Below the pieces are notes generated by a model that was not told where the DNA came from, searched no databases, and saw only the letters and a list, made by a program, of their open reading frames with translations. 64,000 nucleotides of DNA. Origin: Eurosta solidaginis (taxonomy: Eukaryota; Arthropoda; Insecta; Diptera; Tephritidae). The stretch covers positions 58,872,779 through 58,936,778 of the forward strand of contig NC_090319.1 of assembly GCF_040869045.1 (NCBI RefSeq). The letters run 5' to 3'. This document shows, one piece after another, positions 43,738 through 54,239 of this stretch; positions within the stretch are counted from its first letter, which is position 1, and every line of letters starts with the position of its first letter. The translations under genes and the position numbers were made by a program.

Positions 43738-44301
43738 TGCAAAGTAGAAAGCGCAGTGAGCGTAAAATTCTCTTTGAAATTTGCTCATGTATTGACAGTT
43801 GATCGCCGTTGAAATGACCTGTAATATCAGTTGTGTTAACAGAAAAATCAGTTAGATTGATTAGGAATCTGTCAATTTTACAAAATTTTGTTAACATAAG
43901 AGCGACAATTTCTCTTCTGTTGAAATGACTAAACTAATTTGTTAGATTGACAAAGAACTTTGTCGAATTAACCATAATTCGATCAACTGAATGTTTTTAG
44001 CGACCTTTCTATATGTCAATATGTTGAACTTTGGCTGGCTCGAGGTCAATAAAACTATTTTGATTAAAACCACAGGTTTTTGAATAATTTAATCCAATAC
44101 ATTTCGGTTATTCCGCGATAACCGTTCTAGGGGATCTATAAATGTAATAAAAACAATTTTCTTTATAAAAAACAAAAACAAAACATAAACAATATTTGCA
44201 TATACATACACAATAATTCGATCAATTTCACCGAATCTCTGTTAAGTCAAGAACAAACGAACCGATTTGTTGATTTTACTAGCACCATATCTTTCAGTGT
44301 A
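43738..44301. mobile_element. TIR element family M5, copy 1, left-truncated, with an insertion
   Basis: It matches 53741-54042 on both sides of an insertion. Shared words are GCAGTGAGCGTAAAATTCTC, GATTGATTAGGAATCTGTC and CCGATTTGTTGATTTTACTA, with the terminus TTTCAGTG at 44292-44299. The left terminus is not present. Confidence 0.7.
43987..44212 (+). mobile_element. 226-bp insertion with a 13-bp target duplication
   Basis: ATAATTCGATCAA occurs at 43974-43986 and again at 44213-44225. The uninterrupted relative at 53.9 kb has it once. The inserted 226 bp has an A-rich right end (AAAAAACAAAAACAAAACAT at about 44167), suggesting a LINE or SINE 3' end in plus orientation. The sequence itself matches nothing else in the window. 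Confidence 0.75.
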
Positions 44302-44944
44302 CCAGTTCGCACACGCTATGAGAGCACAATTGTGCTGTGGAATGCAGACCTCTGCTCTAATGTCAGCCGGGCACTAAGTGCATCGCCACGTTATTGTATT
44401 CTGTTCCAGGTTTTGACTTTGGCCGCTATTGATTTGCTTCACTATGGCCCCCTTATTTTGTTGTAAGGTAAAATAAATGAGTATTAAAGGTAAGGGTTCT
44501 GCTCTATGTAGGTTCAAAGTATTTTACTTCGTTGGTTCGTTATTCGCTACACTTCCGGAACTTTATAGCTACCTACTTGGTGAAAGGAACAAATTCAAAC
44601 CAAGTTTTCGGTGACTGTGGAGGCCAGAAAATACCTCTATGAAGCACCCACGAGGGTCATAATTGCGTGTGTTGCGTATCCTGGCTTCAAATTGATTGTT
44701 AATTTTCCCCGAGCACATTCATTAGGTATACATCGCTGCTATGGAATATTTGCACAATAGCCAGATAAGTCGCATTATTGGAACACTATGGCAATGAAGG
44801 CGACGAGGGCTATGTGCATAGACACGGAAATGAGAATAGATTTATTTAAATTTTAACTCAAAACTGATATTATCAAAAAGCCGCTGCGATCTAAATTGAC
44901 GATGTGACTTAGTATAAGTTGTGTTAGAGTTAAAAGGCAGGTTG
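44302..44944. other. no recognisable feature
   Basis: No gene, TIR or shared repeat was found. Confidence 0.4.
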
Positions 44945-45480
44945 TAAAGTTTATTAACTTACTTACTTTCTTTATTGGTGCTTAACTGTTCAAACAGTTA
45001 TGGCCGTCCAACAAGGTGAGCCAGACGCTTCTTTTCTGGGTTAAGTGGAGCCAATTGGTCATAGCAAGGGCAGATAGTGGCAGTTGCCCTCCACCTCTGC
45101 GTCCATAGATGGGTTCCAATAAAAATTTCTAAGCCGGAGCATCATCTTTCCTTTTGCATAATATGGCTTACCCAGCGTAGTCGCTGCGTTTTATTTCGCT
45201 GGACTATATTGATTTCTGCGTATTGCTCGAACAGCTCATCATAAAATCTTCTTCGGTACTCGCCTCGCCAACGCGTAGAGGTCCGTTAATCTTTCGAAAA
45301 ACTTTTCTCTCGAACACTCCCATAGCCGCCTCATCTGATGTTGTCATACATAGTCCATGCTTCTGCATCATACAGCGGGACGGATGTGATAAGTGACTTG
45401 TAGAGAGCACAATTGTGCTTTCGTTTGCCGAGAGACGACTTTACTTTTCAATTGCCTTTCTAGTCCAAAGTAAAGTTTAC
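44945..45480 (-). pseudogene. LINE ORF C-terminus (FERK-type family), copy 1
   Basis: The minus strand reads LYFGLERQLKSKVVSRQTKAQL, then after shifts FERKVFRKINGPLRVGEAS, RRFYDELFEQYAEINIVQRNK and RLRWVSHIMQKE. This is the post-RT tail of a non-LTR element. The tail on the plus strand is ACTTACTTACTTTC at about 44959, so the 3' end is a short (AAGT)n run. A second copy lies at 59495. The clade is not certain. Confidence 0.55.
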
Positions 45481-45637
45481 ACCTAAAGAATGAGTCAACA
45501 AATGCAAATCTACAAACAAATATATCAGGAGGCATGAACCCCAAATGGCCCTCGTTATCTTAGGACACCCCTTGGCGTATGAGTAACATTTGATTTGCGA
45601 AGTACTTAACTGAAACGGATTAAAGTGTGAGTGTAAA

Positions 45638-45971
45638 GGCCCCATTACTGATACTTAGCATAGACTTGACTTGGCTTGCGAACTGTCACTTACAGTTCTG
45701 TTAAATTAACATTGCATGTTGCTGATTACTCAAAACTTAACTTGACTTAGAAGTCTGTTGAATTTTGATTTTCTATGTAAGTTCTAAGTGACGTTTACAT
45801 TTTGAGATGCCATTTGTTTGTTTCAATTTCATTTTGACATTTTGTCATACAAATTGACATTTATTGATTATGATGCCAGATTGTATGCGCTAAGTGGAGT
45901 ATAATCGTGGCTAAGTTGCCAAGTTTACGCCAAGTCAAGTCAAGTATATGCTAAGTATCAGTAATGGGGCC
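45638..45971. mobile_element. TIR MITE family M1, copy 2
   Basis: 334 bp with GGCCCCATTACTG at the left and CAGTAATGGGGCC at the right. It is near-identical to 1107-1458 but lacks an ~18-bp AT-rich internal segment. Confidence 0.85.
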
Positions 45972-46089
45972 CTAACTGTGTGCTCAAGCGATTGCATATC
46001 ATATGTGCATATGTAAATTTTTGTTTTTTGTGTATTAGAAGATAACTCAGGCGTATTGTACATTGTGAGTACCCGCCAAACAAATTTTA

Positions 46090-46280
46090 ATCTTAGATAA
46101 CTAGCAGATCCGGCAGACGTTGTTCTGCCCTAAATTTGTCTATCTGCATACATTTTAAGAAGCCCTTTTTCGTCTTTAAGCGACACTAAAAGAGAACTGC
46201 CGATCATAGCAACCCGGAGTTTTATGCGTTTGAACTCGGAAAATTCAAAACAAAATCTATTTTCCCATAGGAACTTATTG
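46090..46280. repeat. possible interspersed repeat
   Basis: ACTAGCAGATCCGGCAGACG is a phrase I recall, with small changes, as recurrent in repeats of many arthropods. There is no second copy in this window and the boundaries are arbitrary. Confidence 0.25.
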
Positions 46281-46521
46281 AAATGTTCATCTACGATTAC
46301 GTAAGCAAACCCGCTTCCATTCTTCTAATAGGATGAATCTGTTAGGAAACTCCCAACTTTTGTATCATCCAATATTTTCATATGTGGTAAATAGATGAGA
46401 CCTCTTAAATAATGATTACTAATCGTAATCGGACTACATATGTTCAAGGAAAGTCTTCGACACCATCTACACAATTCTCTTCCCCACAAGGAAAGATGGA
46501 GGGATCACTTAGCGATTCGAC

Positions 46522-46890
46522 ATCTCGGTTTTCACGGACGGATCTAAAATGGCTTGCGGAGTGGAAGCGGGAGTATTTGCGACTGTCCCGCCCACGTCCT
46601 TAAGATGAACAGAAGGGATATATCCAGAGTAGTTGCGATGCTCACGGGTCATTGGACAATTGGGGTACATGCGGCACGGATGTGACTGGAACACAATACC
46701 TCCTGTCGCAGCTGCAAGCGTCCGGAGGTGGAGGAAACGGTTGAGCATCTGCTGTGCGAATGCCCAGCACACTTTCGAAGCAGAATAAAGTTTCTTGGAA
46801 AGCCATTTTTCGAAAGCCTCCCAGAACTCAACGATGTTAGGCCGGTTGAGCTTCCCACATTTATAAACTCCACGGGATGGATATAGGAGG
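46522..46890 (+). pseudogene. LINE RNase H start joined to ORF2 C-terminus
   Basis: The plus strand reads FTDGSKMACGVEAGVF, the first RNase H block. After a gap and frameshift it gives MNRRDISRVVAMLTGHWTIGVH and CRSCKRPEVEETVEHLLCECPAHF, ending FINSTGWI near 46885. Most of RNase H is deleted. This is an I/R1-type family distinct from the 50-kb copy, judging by the terminal FINSTGW motif. Confidence 0.65.
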
Positions 46891-47869
46891 ACGGGTTTTC
46901 CCCGACGCATGTGAAAATATTTATTAGTCTTCTTACAACACCCTTTCATTGGTTAACTCACGAGTTTGTGGTATCAAAACGGCACATGAGCGCTAATTGG
47001 AGTCAATTGGGACTCTCCACTCCAACCAACCAACCAATCGTAATGGTTATAGATTTAATTCATGGTAATGGTTATGGAAGTATAAATCAAAAAGAAATGG
47101 TAAAAATTAAAAAAAGTAAAAATATTAGTTTTTGATTATTTTTAACCAAAATTATTTAAGAAATACTTTTTTTCTGAAAATAAGTTAAATAATCATTACC
47201 AATTAAAAAACCATCTAGTCAATTGATTACTTATCATAATTCAAATTTAACAGGTTTGAAATAGATAAAGCATTGGGGTGTAGAACATGTTAATTTGATC
47301 GAAAAATAAATTTTGTATTAGTCAATATTATTGGCCACGAGTTGAGCCACCTTATTTTACCGCCAGCGAAGTAAAAATATAACTTATGGCTTAAACAGGT
47401 CAGGTACATAGATATCACTTACGAAGATGTTCAGTGATAGAAATAGAGTTCGGTTTAAAATTGGTAGCGGTATAAAGCAATTTAGCCTGTAACTATTCGA
47501 AAAGAAAAATCCCTTTTCAGTGCAATTTTTGGAAATCTAGAAAACTTTATTTGAAAATTTCTTACAAAAAAAGGCCACAAAAATCTTCATTTTGAAGATA
47601 AATCTTCACTTATGGCAACGCTGGTCGTGAAATGCGAATTGCTATTGGTCGGTTGGAGATGGCCGGCTTTGAAAATAGACGATTCATATATAGATGTAAA
47701 GTTTATTTTATTTGATTTAAGCTAATATTGTAAAGTTCATAATTTGTAATGAAATCGTTTGTATGCAATATTGCTTTCTGATAAAAAATTATATTGACAA
47801 ATTTTTTTGCATGAATTTTTAAGCAGGGATTACCCTTATTGCTTTATTTGAAGAAATTTTAATTGATAA
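46891..47869. other. no recognisable feature (~1 kb)
   Basis: AT-rich. A short palindromic run TCTTCATTTTGAAGA sits near 47585. No gene is supported. Confidence 0.4.
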
Positions 47870-48316
47870 TTTATTTAATAATTTGGGAAAAATTTAAACA
47901 ACGTGGCATCAGGACATACAAGGCGACAGCTGTTTCGATTATACCTTGTAAATCTCTTCAAAGCCTTTTCTCTCGGGAGTGGGATTTGAACCCACACTCT
48001 TACGATGGTTGAAGTGTTACAAACGGATTCAGCCACGTCATACCTTAGTTCTTGTAAACCTTATCCCAATTGCCTTCTTTGCATATTTTCTTTTTTCATA
48101 GTCCATACTTCGTATGGCATCATGTGGTAAAGTTATGCATTGGTAAGGCGGTTTTTCAAAGAAACTTGGTATTGTTGCTTTTGTTCTTATTTATAGAATC
48201 CCACTCCCAGGAGAAAAGGCTTTGAAGAGATTTACAAGGCATAATCGAAACAGCTGCCGCCTTGTCCGTCCTGATGTCACGTTGTTTAAATCTTTCCCAA
48301 ATTATTAAATAAAATA
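47870..48316. mobile_element. two SINE S2 copies head-to-head (foldback arrangement)
   Basis: The left copy (minus, 47870-48040) has a tRNA-like head with a perfect B box, GGGTTCAAATCCC on the minus strand (47981-47993), and an A-box-like TGGCTGAATCCG. The head is followed by GAGAAAAGGCTTTGAAGAGA and a body ending in AT-rich sequence. The right copy (plus, 48197-48316) starts within the T-arm and carries the same body inverted. The two form a hairpin with ~115-bp arms. The tRNA-like head does not fold into a complete acceptor stem, so it is a SINE and not a tRNA gene. Confidence 0.65.
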
Positions 48317-48882
48317 AAAAAAAAAATTTTATTTATTCGACAAGGACAGTAAAATCGTTTTGCTATAACTCTCTTATAGAAAATAATTTCTCTCTCATAT
48401 GATGCACTATTTTTGAAATCTTTATGTCGTTCTTAAGGTAGTGTCAAAGACTTTAACTGAATCTTGAGAAGTTTTGGCCGTTGTGGCAATTTTGATGTAC
48501 ACCTTTACTAATTTTGGGTTTTCCATCCATGGATTTAAATTTGAATGCTACCAATCCAAATAAATCAAATAGTGATAAGCACTTCGCCAAAGAATAAGTT
48601 CTTATTTCTAGCAAATTGTTTACAAAATTTTTTGCTGGAAATGTGAAACCCCCACTTAACATTTCACCAACATGTTTACGGTTATTTTAGATTAACAAAG
48701 CAAATAAGTAGACCAATGATAATAAAAGTAGAAATATGCATTGTTTAATGTACTTAAATAAATTGAAGCCTTATGCAAATAACGCCATATCAAAGTGTGA
48801 AAATTAAGTGCTTGACAAAAATATAAAAATGTTAAGTATGAAATAAAAGTATTTGTTATTATTCGATTTATATAAATTTATA
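48317..48882. other. no recognisable feature
   Basis: AT-rich sequence, no gene seen. Confidence 0.4.
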
Positions 48883-48886
48883 ATAC

Positions 48887-49388
48887 TGCAACGAATTTAG
48901 GGAATTCCACTTATTCCAACCTTTATGCTAACGTTCGAATCGCTAAACTGTTGAATAAATAACTCCAATATTCAATAATGCAAAATGGTCTTTATTAGAC
49001 TACTTTGAGCGTACTTCATAATAACACTTATACTTCACAACCAATAGCGTGCTTAAATCAAAACTGAATACTGACTACTCAGCTTGCGCTGATTTTATAG
49101 TCTCCGTTGATTCATTCGCATATTTCTACTAAAGTTAAGACGTTTCGCCTTCTAGAATTGCTGTATCTCCTGCTTGGTAATTGAGCTATATATATGCGTG
49201 TGTATGTGTGAGTAACAATTTCGGCTGATGATTACATGCGTTTGTGAGTATCTCTTCGATGCCTTGTATGTATGTGTGTAAATGATGGTTTATGTCTACA
49301 TGTACACCAGTGTGGCTCGCTTCAATGTTTTTTGTTGTTGCGTGATTATTTATTTAGTATAAGCTTAGTGATGATAATATTCGTCACA
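48887..49388 (-). mobile_element. solo LTR, family G1, copy 3
   Basis: 502 bp starting TGCAACGAATTT and ending TTCGTCACA on the plus strand. It is flanked by ATAC at 48883-48886 and 49389-49392. The first bases TGCAAC differ from the TGTAAC of the other copies by a C. Confidence 0.9.
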
Positions 49389-49490
49389 ATACAGTATAAT
49401 ATTAACCGTGTGACATTTCAAATGAAGTTTAAGCTGCTGGCTTATTCTATTTACTATCATCAATTCACAATTGAACCAGGCCTGAGCTAG

Positions 49491-50665
49491 ATGACCTTGC
49501 GGGACAAACCTTGCATAAAATACCTAGGAATAATTCTAGACATTAAGTTGTCGTGGAAGCTCAACGTGGACGAGAGAGTGAAGAAGAACTCGACGGCACT
49601 TTATGCATGTAAAAGAATGCCGGGCTGTATGTGGAATCTAGCGCCCTCTCTTTTTTATTGGGTATTGTAAAGCCTATCCTATACTATGCAGTCCTTATTT
49701 GGTGGACAGCCGCACAAAAAAGAACCTACCTCACAAAGTTAGAGTGCAGGCTACAATGCTTAGCATTACGGACAATGAAAACAACCCCGACGGCTGCACT
49801 GTATGCCGTTCTGCACATTTCACCTGTAGAGCTGGTAGCAAAAAACACAACGTTAACAGTTGCAACGAGGCTCAATACCTCAGGGCATCTTGAGCGCACA
49901 CCATGCGGCCTTAGTAGGAAGAATATATCCGCTTCAAATTTTATTTTGACTACCAAGCAGCAATTAAGCCAAGTATCTCGCATAGCATATCATCTAAAAG
50001 TGTGTTAGAATATATATAATCTCTCTAAAGAATCGGGATAGGCAGAAGCATACATCTATGTTGGTTTATTCGGTTCCGGGGTATATGGGAATAGATGGGA
50101 ATGGACAGGCTGATGAACTAGCTAAAAAGAGCGCATCCCTCGAAGCTTGCTCTGTTGACGTGCCAATTAAATTAGGTGAGATAAAGAGAAGTCGAGAGTT
50201 GCACATGATCGAGAAAGCGGGAAGAGCGTGGACTGTAAAATTTCGAAGATGATGTGTAGGTCGTACCGATGTGTAGGCCGTACAGAGTTACTCCTATCAT
50301 TTGAAAGAGAAAACTGTAGACTCACGACAGGTATTCTGACTAGATGCTGCCGCCTTCTGACATCACATGCCTTCCAATTAGGCTTGGTTAGTGATAGCAG
50401 ATGTAGGAAGTGCGGATGGGAGGAGGAAACGGTCTAGCACGTTTTTTGTTCTCTCGGGCTAAGATTCCAGCTATAAGAAGTGTTACAGCTGTCAGATCTA
50501 TAAGCAGCAAGTGGCATAGGTCCTAGAAAGCATAACATATGTCCTTGTTTTTGATAGAGTTTTTCAGTTTGATCGTTAAACAAACTTCTGGTAACGTTTC
50601 TATGGACTCATTAAGCCAATGTGAGGTTCGCACGAACCGGCTACTTTAAGCTAACCTAACCTATG
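49491..50665 (+). pseudogene. I-type LINE: RT end, RNase H, C-terminus and 3' UTR
   Basis: This is the most complete member of the family. The RT end reads CIKYLGIILDIKLSWKLNVDER and ALYACKRMPG, then (frame 49631) VKPILYYAVLIWWTAAQK and LECRLQCLALRTMKTTPTAALYAVLHISPVEL. RNase H follows at 50058-50155 with GYMGIDGNGQADELAKKSASL. The C-terminus reads RENCRLTTGILTRCC, SHAFQLGLVSDSRCRKCGWEEETV and VFCS near 50445. The 3' UTR has GGACTCATTAAGCC and ends CTAACCTAACCT at 50651-50662. At least four stops or shifts are present. Confidence 0.75.
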
Positions 50666-51129
50666 CTATTCCCAAGTGTCTCGTATTCATTGCAAAGTTT
50701 ATAATTTTACTTGGTGTTTCCAACATAGGTAAAATTAGATTGAACCATAGCACATACTACGAATGTGAGACCTTTTCAATTGCCTATGTAAAAAGTTACA
50801 AAAAAGAGAAAATGTTGCTCATACTTGAATGTCAGTACATAATATTTACCGCAAGGAAAATCTTCGGGATTCGTGAAGCATCTATTCAGATAGTTTTCTG
50901 GGCCATTAAGTTATCTGCTGAGGATGTTGCGGAATTTTTTCTTACTGTTTTCTATATTTTTTTGGAATGAAAAGTAGCAAACCTTTCTGTAATTAACTCG
51001 AGACCTTCTTCGATATCAGTTCTGCCATCCACTGGGTTATTTTGGGTCTAATTAGGAGCGGTTTTCGAAACTACTTTTGCGACTTTTTCGGAACTATGGC
51101 GGGAAAATTTTAGAGCTATTTCGGTATAA
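50666..51129. other. no recognisable feature
   Basis: No domain is visible in the short plus-strand frame at 50740-50970. Confidence 0.4.
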
Positions 51130-51413
51130 TTTCAGGGCTATTTGAGACGAGCTTCATCGATTTGTTATAGATAACAATCGATATTGACAAGTTAACTGTT
51201 TGTTATCGCCAAGTCACTGGCTTGTTGTTGGTTTCTTGTCGACGGGTTATCGAAAACACTGAAAAATACCGATAAATCGTCGAAAATAGGTCAATAAACA
51301 GCCGATCACACACCGATAACTCATCGATAGTAAATCGGTAGCACTCCGATAACTTTCCGATAACAATTCAATAACCTTTCGATAGTAAATCGCTTGCAAC
51401 TTTTCGTCAATTA
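51130..51413. repeat. degenerate CCGATAAC/ATCGATA-rich tract
   Basis: Many words of the type CCGATAAC, TTATCG and ATCGATA recur at irregular 10-20-bp spacing. The clearest part is 51260-51400. It may be a decayed minisatellite at the edge of the hAT element. Confidence 0.45.
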
Positions 51414-51415
51414 CA

Positions 51416-53040
51416 CAGGGCCGCAGAGAGCCGAGGCGGGTCCTGGGACAGTTCGCGTTTACGGGCCCCCTAAAAAATAAAGTCAATCCAGTAAAAAAAA
51501 TAACATAACATACATACATTTTTACATAAATGTAATGTTAGATTTCATTGTTTGATTTGCTTACATTAACTTTTTCTAAATATGTACATTTTAAGAGCTT
51601 GAATCAGCCAAGGAAAACCTTCCCTGCTTTTTGGTCTGCGAATATGGAAATTAGTGATTCAAAACTAATGCTGCGAGCAAGGCTGGACTCCAATACCAAT
51701 GTTCCAAGGCTTGTCAAGCGATTTTGGCTCATAGTAGAACGTAAAAAATTTTTCACGCGAGACAATAGACTAAAATAACTCTCCCCTTCATCCACACTGA
51801 CTGGAAGTGTGCAAAATATTCTTAATGCTATGCAGATGTTAAGAAATAATACTTCCATCTTCAAGTCATGAAATTTGTTCAGAGATTGAAATGGTGGCAG
51901 CGAATCACATCCCAAATTTGCTAAGTGGATGGCTTTGAGATGAATGATTTCATCTATTAGATCCGTAGAAATATCGATGCCATATATCGTGCAGAATGCT
52001 GCTGCCTTTTCTCTGAGCTCTTCTTCCTTAAATTTAATCGCAATGTCATTTACGGCTTCGAAACGTCTTGTCATGTTACCAATCAAGCAGCCCAAAAGCA
52101 CGTGAAAAACTTGCTGTTTGAATTGAGTTTCGGAATTACACTCAGGTGATTCGCCAGGTAATTCATAGAACTGGCGCTTTCTTATCTTCCTTCTTTTCTC
52201 TGCGAAGGTATTCACAACTCCTGTACTCCCTGCCAGAACTTTATATTCTTGAAGTATGATCGACCATTGATCCTTGAACTTTTTCAACTCATCAATCAGG
52301 CTACGTATATTTTCTGTTTCCACGTCCAGTGTGCCATTTCTAGATTGCAGTACCAGATTACGATGGTTGATTACCGTCAACACTTTGAGCCAAATGGAGG
52401 CTAAGAGGATACACTCAAATTTCCCCATATATGCTCCAATACTTTTCAAATCCGTTACTGTTTCTGAACTCATATTCAAAAGCTTGATTTCACCAATAGC
52501 TTTCAATATTTTGGGGAATGTGAGTCGCGAAAGGTTTCACACTATCCACACGAGCAGACCATCGTGTTTGTGACATGCTGTGCAAGGAGCAATCAGTTTT
52601 TTCCTTGAGAATTTCCCATCTCTGAGGGCGTGCGCTAAAGATATAATACAATTTCTGCATAATACCGAAAAATGTGATGACTTCTGCACAACATTCATCA
52701 ATTTGCACTCCACATAAATTTAAACTATGACAAGCACAAGGTGCAAACATTGTCAGGGAGTTATCTCTCAGGATATGACTCTGCGCTTATAAAATTGTGT
52801 CAAAAACGTTTATCTAACTTAAAATCACATTTTATTTCGACTATGATTATGCCCCATAGTATTTGATTGGATGCTTATGATTTTAGTTTAGTGATTTTCA
52901 ATTTTAAAACAATTTTTTGTAGCAACAAAATATGTATGTATCTATGAAATCCTAGTTAGAGTACTGTCAATACTGCTTTGCCTTTCCGGGCCCCCAAAAA
53001 CCTTCCGGGCCCCAGGGCAATTGCCCTGGCTGCACCTCTC
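51416..53040 (-). mobile_element. hAT-family element, ZMYM1-like transposase, decayed
   Basis: GC-rich flanking segments bracket a minus-strand transposase pseudogene. On the left is CAGGGCCGCAGAGAGCC with CGGGCCCCC (51416-51472). On the right are GGGCCCCC and GGGGCCCCAGGGCAATTG (52987-53027). These look like degenerate terminal sequences of this hAT subgroup, but I could not find a convincing 8-bp duplication, so the ends are approximate. Confidence 0.65.
51604..52790 (-). pseudogene. hAT transposase of the ZMYM1-like type
   Basis: Upstream part (about 52790-52490): AQSHILRDNSLTMFAPCACHSLNLCGV and TRWSARVDSVKPFATHIPQ. Downstream part (52506-51604, 300 codons): AYMGKFECILLASIWLKVLTVINHRNLVLQSR, KRRKIRKRQFYELPGE, KQQVFHVLLGCLIGNMTRRFEAVNDIA, then the C-terminal dimerisation domain IALRIFCTLPVSVDEGE and FLRSTMSQNRLTSLG. 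One frameshift near 52500 separates the parts. The N-terminal zinc finger and the first part of the catalytic domain are missing. It resembles the ZMYM1-like hAT proteins common in insects. Confidence 0.75.
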
Positions 53041-53317
53041 CCGTTTTTTACTTTCTTGTCCTACCACCGCTCCCACAAATTACGTATACACTCACATTTA
53101 TACTTACCGTAAGCTTACATTCCGGATTCTCCCATACCGTGAGCAAAGATGCTTATTCAACAAAAATAATGGTTTAAGTTTATTTTATAGGTTACTTCCA
53201 ATGGCTTATACGTGGCGTATGACGAACATTAAATTAATCAAAATTAACCCATATTATCCTATCGTCCCAAATAGGGTGCATTTATACTTCGTAATGCCCT
53301 ATGCGCGGTCGACCAAG
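53041..53317. other. no recognisable feature
   Basis: A short unassigned stretch between the hAT element and the next TIR element. Confidence 0.4.
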
Positions 53318-54042
53318 TACACTGAAAGAAACAGACCGAAATTTCTGTAAATTTTTATCCACCGCAACAAGATGTTGAATCAACTGCGCACAAATCGTTG
53401 ATTCGTAATTGAACGTTTTAGTAGTCAAATGAACAAAAAAAGGTTGTTGCTACCTATGTTGCGGCATTTGCAAGGCAGATGAGTTTTCACTGAGATCTTT
53501 TCATGGCAGAAATACACTCGGAGTGCTTGCCGAACAGTGTCGAGGGGTGACCCCGCTTAGGATTTTCTTCTATTTGAAAAACCTTATTTCTTAAATTTTT
53601 ATGTTTCTTTGTCCGGGGTGTGAACCCAGGGTCTCCGGTGTGGTAGGCGGAGCACGCTACCATTACAACACGGTGGCCGCCATATACATACGTAAATATT
53701 TGCATACATATAGTACACAGCATACATAAGTACACAGTAGAGAACGCAGTGAGCGTAAAATTCTCTTTGGAATTTGCTCATGTATTGACTGTTGATCGCT
53801 GTTGAAATGACCAGTGAGTCCAGTTGTGTTAACAAAAAAATCAGTTAGATTGATTAGGAATCTGTCAATTTTACAGAGTTTTGTTAACTTAAGAGCGGCA
53901 ATTTCTCTTCTGTTGAAATGACTAAACTAACAAAAAACTCGGCCGAATTAACCATAATTCGATCAATTTCACCGAATCTCCGTTAAGTCAATAACAACAG
54001 AACCGATTTGTTGATTTTACTAACACCATTTCTTTCAGTGTA
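53318..54042. mobile_element. TIR element family M5, copy 2, with a SINE inside
   Basis: The termini TACACTGAAAGAAA (53318-53331) and TTTCTTTCAGTGTA (54029-54042) are perfect inverted repeats. The flanking TA on each side could be the duplication. The right 300 bp match 43738-44301. A SINE fragment (53462-53681) occupies the left half. No coding capacity. Confidence 0.7.
53462..53681 (-). mobile_element. SINE S1, copy 3, 3'-truncated
   Basis: Minus orientation. The head GGCCACCG...GTGTTGTAATGGTAGC is at the right end (53681), with a B-box-like GGGTTCACACCCC. The body runs leftward to CATCTGCCTTGCAAATGCC at about 53463. There it stops abruptly without the 3' third or the T-rich tail, unusual for a LINE-mobilised SINE. 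Confidence 0.7.
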
Positions 54043-54239
54043 GGCTTAGATTTCAAAATGTATAGTAAAATATTCGTAGTTACGTATAATCAGTTCGTAA
54101 TTTAAGAAGGCCATGCATGCGTATTTTTTGTGAGAAATTTGTCAAATCTATTGAATTTTTCTCGACATGACCTGCAGGAAGACCTAAGCAAAAATTTGCC
54201 TAGACTTTAAGCTATAATTATTGTAGTTATTATTTTGTT

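Noticed and set aside
47972..48040. tRNA gene on the minus strand with a perfect B box
   Set aside because: No matching acceptor stem, and the same 3' sequence occurs inverted next door, so it is a SINE head.
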